Positions 1-5,251 of a DNA stretch of 5,558 nucleotides are shown here, piece by piece. The position numbers and the translations under genes were made by a program. Under the pieces are notes generated by a model. That model was not told the DNA's origin and made no database searches. It was given only the letters and a program-made list of their open reading frames with translations. Where the stretch lies: the NCBI GenBank assembly GCA_014728425.1, contig WJLO01000003.1, forward strand, positions 1 through 5,558, read 5' to 3'. The stretch is from Minisyncoccota bacterium (lineage in GTDB: Bacteria > Patescibacteriota > Microgenomatia > UBA1400 > PJMF01). Each line of letters starts with the position of its first letter. The first letter of the stretch is position 1.

Positions 1-373
1 ATGGCACTAACATTAAAGACACAGCAAAAATAATCGGCATCACTCCAGCTACATTCACTCTGACTGGCAAATGTGTTCTCTGGCCACCATAAACTCGGCT
101 GCCTCGGACTCGTTTGGCATATTGGATCGGGATTTTGCGTACAGCTTGATTCATAAAAACCACTAAACCAATCACAGCCAACAAGATCACTGCAAAACTT
201 AAAAATTGACTACCAGCAAAGATGCTTTGCAGTTGATTAGTATCTACTGCTGGAACTGGAATGTGAGCTAAAAGTCTAAAGAGTAAAAAAATTCCTGCGG
301 TAAATAATAGTTTATTGCGTAATTTTTGATTACGCCAAATCTGCTTAATAGTGCTGATTGCTTGATCAAACAT
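1..373 (-). CDS. secY: SecY preprotein translocase subunit, N-terminal part, with an apparent internal deletion (3' end outside the window)
   Basis: SecY is the pore subunit of the SecYEG translocon, moving unfolded proteins across or into the inner membrane. The frame opens at ATG 373-371 and gives 124 residues before the window edge. Residues 1-41 are a typical SecY start: a basic cytoplasmic N-terminus, helix 1 (about 22-37) and the IPVP motif (38-41). Residues 61-78 are a hydrophobic helix followed by NQAVRKIPIQYAKRV, YGGQ, THLP and NVAGVMPIIFA, which is the family's helix 6, cytoplasmic 6/7 loop and start of helix 7. In normal SecY these blocks are about 210 residues apart; here IPVP and QYAKR are 46 apart. 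Helices 2-5, including the plug and part of the lateral gate, are therefore missing, yet the frame is intact. secY follows L15 by 22 bases with a weak TAGG ribosome-binding site 6 bases before ATG. The family call is firm; whether the deletion is biological is unknown. Confidence 0.9.
   Translation of the reverse strand, partial: MFDQAISTIKQIWRNQKLRNKLLFTAGIFLLFRLLAHIPVPAVDTNQLQSIFAGSQFLSFAVILLAVIGLVVFMNQAVRKIPIQYAKRVRGSRVYGGQRTHLPVRVNVAGVMPIIFAVSLMLVP
188..202 (-). other. Apparent in-frame deletion junction within secY
   Basis: Around SecY residues 58-62 (codons near 202-188) the protein changes from the outer loop after helix 1 (FAGSQFLSF) to the middle of helix 6 (AVILLAVIGL). In full-length homologues FLSF/FLGF is followed by the LNLFSGG-type plug region, not by helix 6. 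The exact breakpoint cannot be set without an intact relative. I see no insertion sequence or repeat at the junction. Removing helices 2-5 takes out an even number of membrane spans, so helix 6 would still run from outside to inside. Confidence 0.7.
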
Positions 374-395
374 GGTTTGCCTAATTGGCTAAACG

Positions 396-833
396 CTAGA
401 TAACCTGACCACCTAGCTTTTCGATCACTGCTCTAGCTCCTTGAGAAACTGGCAGGCCTTTGATCGTCAGCTTTTTAGTAAGCTGGCCTTTTTTAATAAT
501 CTTGGCTTTACGAAAACGTTTATCAATAACTTTGTGAAGCTTGAGAGTATCTAGGGTAATTTCTTGAGCATCGATTTTTTCTAGATCTGTTAAAGTTACT
601 TCTGCTGTAGGGTTAATAACCTTGAGTCTACCTTTACCACGCCACATAGGCATGCGTTTGACCATAGGTAACTGGCCACCCTCAAACCATAAGCCAAATT
701 TACCTCCTTCTCGTGACAACTGACCTTTCATGCCTCTACCAGAAGTATGACCTCCTTTACCAGAACCATAACCCCGACCAACCCGTTTTTTAGACTTAGT
801 AACAATTTTAGTAAGTTGATTTAACAATGACAT
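396..833 (-). CDS. rplO: 50S ribosomal protein L15
   Basis: L15 is a large-subunit protein whose extended glycine- and arginine-rich N-terminus threads into 23S rRNA and whose globular C-terminal domain packs on the surface; it is a late-assembly protein. The product has 145 residues, normal for the family. Residues 18-38 hold the Gly/Arg/Lys motif (VGRGYGSGKGGHTSGRG then KGQ), and FEGGQLPM follows at 50-57. The C-terminal L15 signature spans about 111-142 (KIIKKGQL, LTIKGLPVSQGARAVIEKLGG). Where many bacteria have GKGKTAGRGHKG, this protein has GKGGHTSGRGMKG, a form I associate with CPR sequences. ATG 833-831 comes 2 bases after the S5 stop, with no Shine-Dalgarno sequence in front, so translation is probably coupled to S5. 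The gene ends in TAG, 22 bases before secY. The usual L30 gene upstream is absent. Confidence 0.97.
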   Translation of the reverse strand: MSLLNQLTKIVTKSKKRVGRGYGSGKGGHTSGRGMKGQLSREGGKFGLWFEGGQLPMVKRMPMWRGKGRLKVINPTAEVTLTDLEKIDAQEITLDTLKLHKVIDKRFRKAKIIKKGQLTKKLTIKGLPVSQGARAVIEKLGGQVI

Positions 834-835
834 AA

Positions 836-1654
836 CTACTTAGTTTTCTTTTTAGCTTTACTTTTGGTCTTAGCAGTTTTCTTGCTTTTTGTTTTAGTAG
901 CTTTCTTAGTGGTTTTACTACGATTAGTTGATCGAGTTTTTGCTGAAGCTGATGATTTAGCTTTAGACTGATTGCTGGTCTTAGTTGACTGAGTTTTTTG
1001 ACTCTTTTTAGTAGCTTGAGTTTTTTTCTTAGCCTGCTTGGTTTTAGTTTTTGCTTGTTTTTTACTAGTAGCTGATTTACCAGCTCGCTTTTTACCAGCA
1101 GTTTGACGTTGCTTTTTGGCCGATAGTTTCTCTAACTTGCGTTTTTCTTTAGCTTCAACTTCAGCAACCGAACGCAATTTAATGCCTTTAATCCTCACTA
1201 TTTTGCTGATTCTCTTTAGCGCTTCAAAAGTGGCATAAACACTAGAGGCCTGGTTGTCACTGCCTAAAATCTTGGCTGAAATGTCACGAATGCCAGCTGC
1301 TTCTACTACTGCTCTAACAGGACCGCCTGCAATCACTCCTGAGCCTTTGGCTGCTGGTTTTAACAGCACTTTACCAGCGCCTTTTTTCACAGTCATTTCA
1401 AAAGGAATAGTAGTGCCATCCATTGGTACCTTGATTAAACGCTTTTTAGCTCTTCTGATTCCTTTACGAATAGCTGACCGAACATCTTTGGCCTTACCTA
1501 AACCTACACCCACCCGACCTTTACGATCGCCAGCTACTGTTAATACAGAAAAACCCATTTGATCCCCACCTTTAGTTTTTTTAGAAACTCGAGAGACTTG
1601 GATTACTTTTTCTTCAAACTCTTTTGCTGGTTGTTTACTTAGTTTTGCCATCAT
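836..1654 (-). CDS. rpsE: 30S ribosomal protein S5 with a long basic C-terminal extension
   Basis: S5 lies on the solvent side of the 30S subunit near the mRNA entry and contributes to decoding accuracy. The N-terminal double-stranded-RNA-binding-like domain covers about residues 13-77 ([42 protein letters not shown]). The C-terminal domain covers about 88-155 ([30 protein letters not shown], then KILGSDN and ATFEAL). The protein has 272 residues against about 160-170 usually. From residue 178 to the end it is only K, R, S, T, A, Q, N and G, with no acidic or large hydrophobic residue. The extension is in frame and ends in TAG. Two ATGs lie in tandem (1654 and 1651). The second gives the more usual MAKLSK start, so the true start may be 3 bases later. 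A GA-rich AGAAGGGA stretch lies about 14-16 bases upstream, too far for a good Shine-Dalgarno. The L18 stop is 2 bases before. Confidence 0.97.
   Translation of the reverse strand: MMAKLSKQPAKEFEEKVIQVSRVSKKTKGGDQMGFSVLTVAGDRKGRVGVGLGKAKDVRSAIRKGIRRAKKRLIKVPMDGTTIPFEMTVKKGAGKVLLKPAAKGSGVIAGGPVRAVVEAAGIRDISAKILGSDNQASSVYATFEALKRISKIVRIKGIKLRSVAEVEAKEKRKLEKLSAKKQRQTAGKKRAGKSATSKKQAKTKTKQAKKKTQATKKSQKTQSTKTSNQSKAKSSASAKTRSTNRSKTTKKATKTKSKKTAKTKSKAKKKTK
839..1123 (-). other. Low-complexity Lys/Thr/Ser/Ala/Gln tail of S5
   Basis: This stretch encodes S5 residues 178-272. Residues 181-272 contain 33 lysines among 92 residues, the rest mostly T, S, A and Q, in short units such as TKSKK, TKTK and AKKKTK. 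No D, E, V, I, L, M, F, Y or W occurs. Synonymous codons are mixed (AAA/AAG, ACT/ACC/ACA, AGT/AGC), so this is not a simple DNA tandem repeat; composition seems to be kept at the protein level. It should be disordered and strongly positive, and may contact rRNA. That role is inference. Confidence 0.85.
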
Positions 1655-1656
1655 AG

Positions 1657-2016
1657 TTAAATTTTAATTCCCTTCTCTCGCAGAGTCTCAGCCACAGCCT
1701 TGATTCGGCCATGATAGCGATAGGCTCCGCGATCAAAAATCAGTTGTTTAATTTTCTTTTTCTGAAGCTGTTTAGCTAAGTCTTGAGCTACTTGTTGAGC
1801 TTTGACAGTTTTAGTGCCTTGATGTTGGTTAGCTTTACCTGCATCAGTAGCGCTAGCTAAGGTTTGGCCCTGATCATCATCAATTACCTGTAGATAAATG
1901 TGTTTATTAGAGCGAAACACTGTTAAGCGTGGTCTTAAAGCTGTACCATGCAGCTTACCACGAACTCGGCGTTTTCTTTTTGCTGCTAGTGTTAAATTAT
2001 GTTTAATGTTAGCCAT
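1657..2016 (-). CDS. rplR: 50S ribosomal protein L18
   Basis: L18 binds 5S rRNA and, with L5, anchors it in the central protuberance of the large subunit. The 119-residue product is of normal length. The basic N-terminus ([14 protein letters not shown], residues 11-24) leads into [20 protein letters not shown] (28-47) and TLASAT (52-57). The C-terminal signature [26 protein letters not shown] covers 94-119, except that the family's usual FDRGGY is FDRGAY here. The region about 58-90 is rich in Gln and Lys ([22 protein letters not shown]). ATG 2016-2014 follows L6 by 22 bases. The spacer is nearly all A/T, and I see no Shine-Dalgarno sequence. The gene ends in TAA, 2 bases before S5. Confidence 0.97.
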   Translation of the reverse strand: MANIKHNLTLAAKRKRRVRGKLHGTALRPRLTVFRSNKHIYLQVIDDDQGQTLASATDAGKANQHQGTKTVKAQQVAQDLAKQLQKKKIKQLIFDRGAYRYHGRIKAVAETLREKGIKI

Positions 2017-2038
2017 TGTCTTGATTTAATAATATTTT

Positions 2039-2578
2039 TTAACCTACTGCGGTCTTACCTGGCTTACGACTGACCACCTCATCTTCATAACGAATACCTT
2101 TACCTTTGTAAGGTTCCGGTGGTCTAATAGCTCTAATCTGAGCAGCCATTTGTCCAACTGCTTGTTTGTCAGCTCCACTGACATGAATAGTATCATTGCC
2201 TTCAACTTTTAAAGTTACCCCAGTTAAAGGCTTGATCTCTACTGGATGAGAGAAACCTACTGTGACACTAACATTTTGCCCAGCAGCTTTAGCCCGATAA
2301 CCAGTACCTACTAACTTTAAGGTTTTTTGATAACCTTTGGTCACTCCAATAACATGATTTTCAATCAAACTACGCACTAAACCATGATAAGCCCGAGTTT
2401 GTCGCTGGTTGTTTAAAGGGCTAACTTGAACCTGATTGTCTTTAGTCTCAACTTTAATACCTGGCAAAATCGGAGCAGTAAGCTCTCCTTTAGGTCCTTT
2501 AACCACTACCTGATCAGCCTCTACTTGGACTGTGACGCCGCTAACAATATCAACTGGTTTTTTACCTATTTTTGACAT
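2039..2578 (-). CDS. rplF: 50S ribosomal protein L6
   Basis: L6 binds 23S rRNA helix 97 near the sarcin-ricin loop and the stalk base, next to the translation-factor binding site. The 179-residue protein has the expected two repeated alpha/beta domains (about 11-82 and 90-164). It starts with MSKIGKKPVDI and has VVVKGPKGELT at 24-33. TLKLVGTGYRA at 86-96 and VGFSHPV at 107-113 mark the second domain. The L6 signature PEPYKGKGI is at 154-162, followed by RYEDEVVSRKPGK. No residue I would expect is missing. ATG 2578-2576 follows the S8 stop by 4 bases. The sequence in front (GGTAATAAA) is at best a poor ribosome-binding site, so coupling to S8 translation is likely. The stop is TAA. Confidence 0.98.
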   Translation of the reverse strand: MSKIGKKPVDIVSGVTVQVEADQVVVKGPKGELTAPILPGIKVETKDNQVQVSPLNNQRQTRAYHGLVRSLIENHVIGVTKGYQKTLKLVGTGYRAKAAGQNVSVTVGFSHPVEIKPLTGVTLKVEGNDTIHVSGADKQAVGQMAAQIRAIRPPEPYKGKGIRYEDEVVSRKPGKTAVG

Positions 2579-2582
2579 TTTA

Positions 2583-2978
2583 TTACCAAACTTGACACAT
2601 TACTTCACCACCAAGGTTTTGTTTACGAGCTTTTTTAGCACTCATTAAGCCTTGATTAGTTGAAACAATGGTTAAACCATAACCTTTAAGAGCCAATGGT
2701 AGCTTATCTGCTGGTGCATAAACACGCCTACTAGATTTTGAGATTCGCTTGACCCGAGTAATAGCGGGTTGGTCTTGAATATAACGCAACTCAATCACTA
2801 GCTCTGATTGTGGTTTTTTCTTTGTTACTTGATAATCTGTAATATAATGATGTTCTTTTAAAAGCTTGGCTACTGCCTCTTTAAGTTTAGAATGAGGCAT
2901 GGCCACTTGCTCATGCTCAGACATAAAAGCATTTTTCAAACGAATAAGTAGATCACTAATTGGGTCATTAATTAACAT
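2583..2978 (-). CDS. rpsH: 30S ribosomal protein S8
   Basis: S8 binds the central domain of 16S rRNA (helix 21/25 region) early in 30S assembly. In E. coli it is also the translational repressor of the spc operon. The 131-residue product has normal length. It opens with the family start DPISDLLIRLKNA (residues 5-17), then MPHSKLKEAVAKLLKEHHYI (27-46). The S8 signature GLTIVSTNQGLMSAKKAR is at 101-118, and the conserved end GGEVMCQVW is at 123-131. ATG 2978-2976 lies 2 bases after the S14 stop. The sequence in front is A/T-rich without a clear Shine-Dalgarno. I cannot recognise an S8 operator in this window, so autoregulation as in E. coli is not shown here. Confidence 0.98.
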   Translation of the reverse strand: MLINDPISDLLIRLKNAFMSEHEQVAMPHSKLKEAVAKLLKEHHYITDYQVTKKKPQSELVIELRYIQDQPAITRVKRISKSSRRVYAPADKLPLALKGYGLTIVSTNQGLMSAKKARKQNLGGEVMCQVW

Positions 2979-2980
2979 AA

Positions 2981-3211
2981 TTATTTACTCGCTTTCACCA
3001 CTCCAGGCAGCTCTCCTTTGGAAGCTAACTCACGAAAAGTAAGTCTGCTCAAACCAAAGTAGCGCATAAAGCCTCGTGGTCGGCCGGTTACCCGACAGCG
3101 ATTAACTCCTCTGGTAGAAAAGCGGTTAGGCTTTTTTTTACCAGCTTTTAAATATTTTTTTCTTTTATTTTTTAGTCTTTTTGATTTAACAATCTTTGAT
3201 GTTTTTGCCAT
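2981..3211 (-). CDS. rpsN: 30S ribosomal protein S14, zinc-free (C-) type with shortened N-terminal half
   Basis: S14 sits in the 30S head, holding 16S rRNA near S3, S10 and S19. The C-terminal half is clearly the cysteine-poor form: [20 protein letters not shown] at residues 37-56, then [18 protein letters not shown] to the end. At the four zinc-ligand positions of the C+ form, this protein has C39, T42, S55 and T58, so no zinc site remains, as in E. coli-type S14. The length of 76 residues lies between the zinc form (about 61) and the usual zinc-free form (about 89-101), because the N-terminal segment is short and almost purely basic (residues 3-30). ATG 3211-3209 follows L5 by 9 bases. A purine-rich AAAGGAAAG sits too far upstream to be an ideal Shine-Dalgarno. 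TAA is followed 2 bases later by S8. Confidence 0.97.
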   Translation of the reverse strand: MAKTSKIVKSKRLKNKRKKYLKAGKKKPNRFSTRGVNRCRVTGRPRGFMRYFGLSRLTFRELASKGELPGVVKASK

Positions 3212-3220
3212 GGTTAAAAA

Positions 3221-3790
3221 TTACTTTCCTTTATTTTCTGCTGGTTTTGCAAACGGCATCCCTAATAATTCCAAAAGTTTTTTTGCTTGCTGATCATCTT
3301 CAGTACTAGTAACAATGTTAACTTGTAAACTACGCACGCGATCAATGTTATCAAAATTAATCTCTACAAAAGCAATCTGTTCTTCCAAGCCTAAACTATA
3401 ATTGCCTTGACCATCAAAAGCCTGAGAGGAAACTCCGCGAAAGTCTTTTACTCGAGGCAAAGCCAAGGAAATCAGCCGATCTAAAAACTCCCACATCATA
3501 GTTCCCCGCAAAGTTACCATCAAACCAATTGGATCACCCTGGCGTAGTTTAAAGTTAGCAACTGCTTTTTTCGCTCTAGTAATCACTGGCTGTTGACCAG
3601 TAATAACTCGAAATTGCTCTGTTAATGACTCTAAGACTTTTTGACGAGCCCGAGTGTCTTGAGGATCAGTCACTCCCATATTAAGGACGATCTTCTTGAT
3701 GCTAGGAACAGCAAAAGCATTATTATACCCGAATTCCTTAGTTAATTTGGGCACAACTTCTTGCTGATATTTCTTTTTTAAACGATTCAT
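3221..3790 (-). CDS. rplE: 50S ribosomal protein L5
   Basis: L5 binds 5S rRNA and helix 84 of 23S rRNA in the central protuberance and touches the P-site tRNA; it works with L18. The N-terminal part has VPSIKKIVLNMGV (28-40). The central part has ITGQQPVITRAKKAVANFKLRQGDPIG (63-89), MVTLRG (91-96), MWEFLDRL (99-106) and the LPRVKDFRGV signature (111-120). NYSLGLEEQIAF (130-141) and LLELLGMPF (172-180) complete the family pattern. Two small oddities: the usual FPEI is FVEI (141-144), and about 9 extra residues (AKPAENKGK) follow GMPF, giving 189 residues against about 180. ATG 3790-3788 comes 2 bases after the L24 stop, with no Shine-Dalgarno, so re-initiation after L24 is likely. The stop is TAA. 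Confidence 0.98.
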   Translation of the reverse strand: MNRLKKKYQQEVVPKLTKEFGYNNAFAVPSIKKIVLNMGVTDPQDTRARQKVLESLTEQFRVITGQQPVITRAKKAVANFKLRQGDPIGLMVTLRGTMMWEFLDRLISLALPRVKDFRGVSSQAFDGQGNYSLGLEEQIAFVEINFDNIDRVRSLQVNIVTSTEDDQQAKKLLELLGMPFAKPAENKGK

Positions 3791-3792
3791 GA

Positions 3793-4116
3793 TTACTTAG
3801 TTTTTTTGGTGTTTTTAATGACTTGTCCAGTTTTTTTATAAATACGAGTTTTATGACCTTTTTTATCTACTTGATAGCCAATTCTGTCTGGCTCGCCCTG
3901 GTCATTTAGGATAGCAATCTTAGCAGTTGCCAAAGGACGAGGCAAGCGTCGCTTTTCTCCTGGTTTATCTGCTACTGCTCGCACATGGCGAACATACATA
4001 TTAACGTCTTTGACCACTACTTGCTCTTTCTTGGGTAAGACTTGGGTAATAACGCTTTTTTTACCTTTGTCTTTACCAGCAGTCACTAGTACTTTGTCAC
4101 CTACTTTAAATTTCAT
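3793..4116 (-). CDS. rplX: 50S ribosomal protein L24
   Basis: L24 is one of the first proteins to bind 23S rRNA and starts large-subunit assembly, near the polypeptide exit. The KOW motif is at the N-terminus ([20 protein letters not shown], residues 4-23, with the invariant glycine of GKDKGK). The NMYVRHVRA segment at 39-47 is the usual NxxKKH-type block in altered form. The bacterial signature continues through [13 protein letters not shown] and the [23 protein letters not shown] block. The 107-residue length is normal, with a short basic end (KNTKKTK). ATG 4116-4114 overlaps the L14 TGA (ATGA, 4116-4113) and is preceded by a good Shine-Dalgarno (AGAGGT) inside the end of L14, so translation is coupled to L14. 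The stop is TAA. Confidence 0.97.
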   Translation of the reverse strand: MKFKVGDKVLVTAGKDKGKKSVITQVLPKKEQVVVKDVNMYVRHVRAVADKPGEKRRLPRPLATAKIAILNDQGEPDRIGYQVDKKGHKTRIYKKTGQVIKNTKKTK

Positions 4117-4487
4117 AATACCTCTGGTGCTAAACTAGCAATTTTACTAAAACCATGTTCTTTTACTTCCCGAGCTACCGGGCCAAAAACCCTAGTAGCC
4201 ACTGGGTTAAGATTTGTCCGTGACTCTACAATCACAGCTGCATTATCATCAAAACGAACATACTCGCCATTGTTGCGCCGTTTTTCTTTACGAGTGCGCA
4301 CAATCACTGCTTTTACCTTAGCGCCTTTCTTCAGCATACTTTGAGGGTCTGCTTGAATTACTGACGCCGAAACCAGATCTCCAACCGAACCAAATCTTCT
4401 TTTAGAGCCACCATACACTTGGATCACCCTAATTTTTTTGGCGCCGCTGTTATCTGTTACTCGTAAGACCGATCGCAATTGAATCAT
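4113..4487 (-). CDS. rplN: 50S ribosomal protein L14
   Basis: L14 lies at the subunit interface of the 50S, contacting 16S rRNA helix 14 (bridge B8) and L19; in many bacteria it is also the target of the silencing factor RsfS. The 124-residue product is normal in length. It begins [19 protein letters not shown] and has [18 protein letters not shown] (26-43). [19 protein letters not shown] (53-71), [14 protein letters not shown] (74-87) and RVFGPVARE (99-107) follow, ending in SLAPEVL. All are standard L14 blocks. ATG 4487-4485 lies 2 bases after the S17 stop. The sequence in front (AAACTAAATAATT) contains no Shine-Dalgarno. It ends in TGA, overlapping the L24 start by 4 bases. Confidence 0.98.
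   Translation of the reverse strand: MIQLRSVLRVTDNSGAKKIRVIQVYGGSKRRFGSVGDLVSASVIQADPQSMLKKGAKVKAVIVRTRKEKRRNNGEYVRFDDNAAVIVESRTNLNPVATRVFGPVAREVKEHGFSKIASLAPEVL
4120..4125 (-). promoter_or_regulatory. Ribosome-binding site of rplX (L24)
   Basis: AGAGGT on the minus strand, 4 bases between its last G and the L24 ATG at 4116. It lies within the last codons of L14, just before the ATGA stop/start overlap, and supports the chosen L24 start. It is one of only two clear Shine-Dalgarno sequences in the window. Confidence 0.65.
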
Positions 4488-4489
4488 AA

Positions 4490-4972
4490 TTATTTAGTTT
4501 TTTTAGTTTTGGTTGATTTCTTTTTGGTTTTTTTAGAACTTTTTTTGGCTGCTTTAGCTGACTTTGACTTAGCTGACTTACTTTTAGTAGCAGTGGTGCT
4601 TGCAGTCTTTTTTGCTGCTGTTTTAGATTTAGATTTAGTTGTTTTACTAGTAGTTGTTGCTGAAGTCTGACTTTGAGAGCCGTTTTGACCAGCTGACTTA
4701 AGTCCAGACTGAACTAACTTTTTAGCTTTAACTAGCTTATCTCCCTCAATCTTAGCTACCACCTGAAAGTGCTTAGTTTTGCTCATCGGCCGGCAAGGTT
4801 CAATCAAAACTTCATCACCTTCAACTAATTCAAGACCTTGATAATGGCAAGGATGTTTTTTAGTCCGCTTCACATATTTCTTATACAGCGGATGTTGCCA
4901 TTGCCGGGTAACTAACACTGCTGCTGTTTTAGCAGTTTTCAGTGAGACCACTGTGCCTTGAATAGTTTTCAT
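4490..4972 (-). CDS. rpsQ: 30S ribosomal protein S17 with a long basic C-terminal extension
   Basis: S17 is a primary 16S rRNA-binding protein with an OB fold, in the lower body of the 30S. The core is residues 1 to about 80: [16 protein letters not shown] (6-21), [17 protein letters not shown] (27-43), [22 protein letters not shown] (51-72). All are typical S17 blocks; the RPMSKTK motif matches the family's RPLSKTK. Total length is 160 residues, nearly twice the usual 80-90. From residue 92 on there are only K, S, T, A, Q, N and G, with no acidic or large hydrophobic residue. ATG 4972-4970 has a clear ribosome-binding site (AAAGGAA) within the last codons of L29, 3 bases downstream of whose stop it starts. 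The stop is TAA, 2 bases before L14. The tail was not acquired by frameshift in this window: it is continuous with the core. Confidence 0.97.
   Translation of the reverse strand: MKTIQGTVVSLKTAKTAAVLVTRQWQHPLYKKYVKRTKKHPCHYQGLELVEGDEVLIEPCRPMSKTKHFQVVAKIEGDKLVKAKKLVQSGLKSAGQNGSQSQTSATTTSKTTKSKSKTAAKKTASTTATKSKSAKSKSAKAAKKSSKKTKKKSTKTKKTK
4493..4699 (-). other. Low-complexity Lys/Ser/Thr/Ala tail of S17
   Basis: This stretch encodes S17 residues 92-160. It has 23 lysines in 69 residues, the rest mainly S, T and A, in short units such as [12 protein letters not shown] and TKKTK. No acidic or large hydrophobic residue is present. The tail resembles that of S5 in make-up and in its KKTK-like end. 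It is expected to be disordered and positively charged. Reading the opposite strand gives a spurious Leu/Phe/Val-rich frame, because Lys codons become Phe/Leu codons. Confidence 0.85.
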
Positions 4973-4975
4973 AAT

Positions 4976-5251
4976 TTATTCCTTTGATTGCGTCTTTTTG
5001 TTAGCTTTCTTAGTTTTAGTTTGCTGAGTTGGCACCTTATTAGCTGCTTGTTTAAGCAAAGTTTTTTGATGTAAAACCGTTTTTACTCGAGCAATATCAT
5101 CAGCCAAATTACTCACTAATTTAGTATTAGGCTCTTTGCCAGCTTTTCTAGCCAACTTAGCTTTGGCAAACTGTTGTTGCAACTCTGTTAACTGTTGTTG
5201 CAGTTCACTGATAGTTTTAGTTGGTAAGGCTTTAATGTCGTTTGATTTCAT
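4976..5251 (-). CDS. rpmC: 50S ribosomal protein L29 with a basic C-terminal extension
   Basis: L29 is a small two-helix protein beside the polypeptide exit tunnel, next to L23, where trigger factor and SRP dock. The core is residues about 8-66. Helix one is TISELQQQLTELQQQFAKAKLARKAGK (13-39); helix two is about NTKLVSNLADDIARVKTVLHQK (42-63), the family's xxxRRxIARxxTxL position in altered form. The product has 91 residues against about 60-70, the excess being a Lys/Thr/Gln-rich tail (72-91, TQQTKTKKANKKTQSKE). LQQQLTELQQQ is a short internal echo within the first helix. ATG 5251-5249 overlaps the L16 TGA by 4 bases (ATGA), and no Shine-Dalgarno is seen, so coupling to L16 is likely. The last codons hold the ribosome-binding site of S17. 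Its sequence is divergent, but position between L16 and S17 makes the call secure. Confidence 0.93.
   Translation of the reverse strand: MKSNDIKALPTKTISELQQQLTELQQQFAKAKLARKAGKEPNTKLVSNLADDIARVKTVLHQKTLLKQAANKVPTQQTKTKKANKKTQSKE
4979..4985 (-). promoter_or_regulatory. Ribosome-binding site of rpsQ (S17)
   Basis: AAAGGAA on the minus strand, with about 7 bases between AAAGGA and the S17 ATG at 4972. It lies over the last codons of L29 (Lys-Glu-stop) and decides the S17 start. It is the best Shine-Dalgarno match in the window. Confidence 0.75.

Noticed and set aside
1254..1562. Plus-strand open frame of 102 codons opposite S5
   Set aside because: It is antisense to the conserved S5 core, has no family resemblance and no ribosome-binding site I can see. 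The S5 reading is certain.
2017..2038. A/T-rich L6-L18 spacer as an internal promoter
   Set aside because: At 22 bases it is too short to carry a full -35/-10 pair by itself, and A/T-rich sequence alone is no evidence in this AT-rich window.
3760..3830. S8 autoregulatory operator at the L24/L5 junction, as in E. coli
   Set aside because: The genes are only 2 bases apart, and I could not recognise the S8-binding helix in the sequence. A fold prediction would be needed to claim it.
4493..4550. T-rich runs on the plus strand as a possible terminator
   Set aside because: The runs are the complement of lysine codons, no stable GC-rich stem precedes them, and the minus-strand genes continue without a break.
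4479..4670. Plus-strand frame encoding a very hydrophobic Leu/Phe/Val-rich 63-residue peptide opposite the S17 tail
   Set aside because: It looks like a membrane protein only because Lys, Thr, Ser and Ala codons read in reverse complement become Phe, Leu, Val and Ala codons. It is a by-product of the low-complexity tail.
4113..5250. Recoded TGA codons as in some CPR groups
   Set aside because: TGA serves as the stop of L14 and L16 at positions matching family ends, and no conserved Gly or Trp position in any gene is encoded by TGA.
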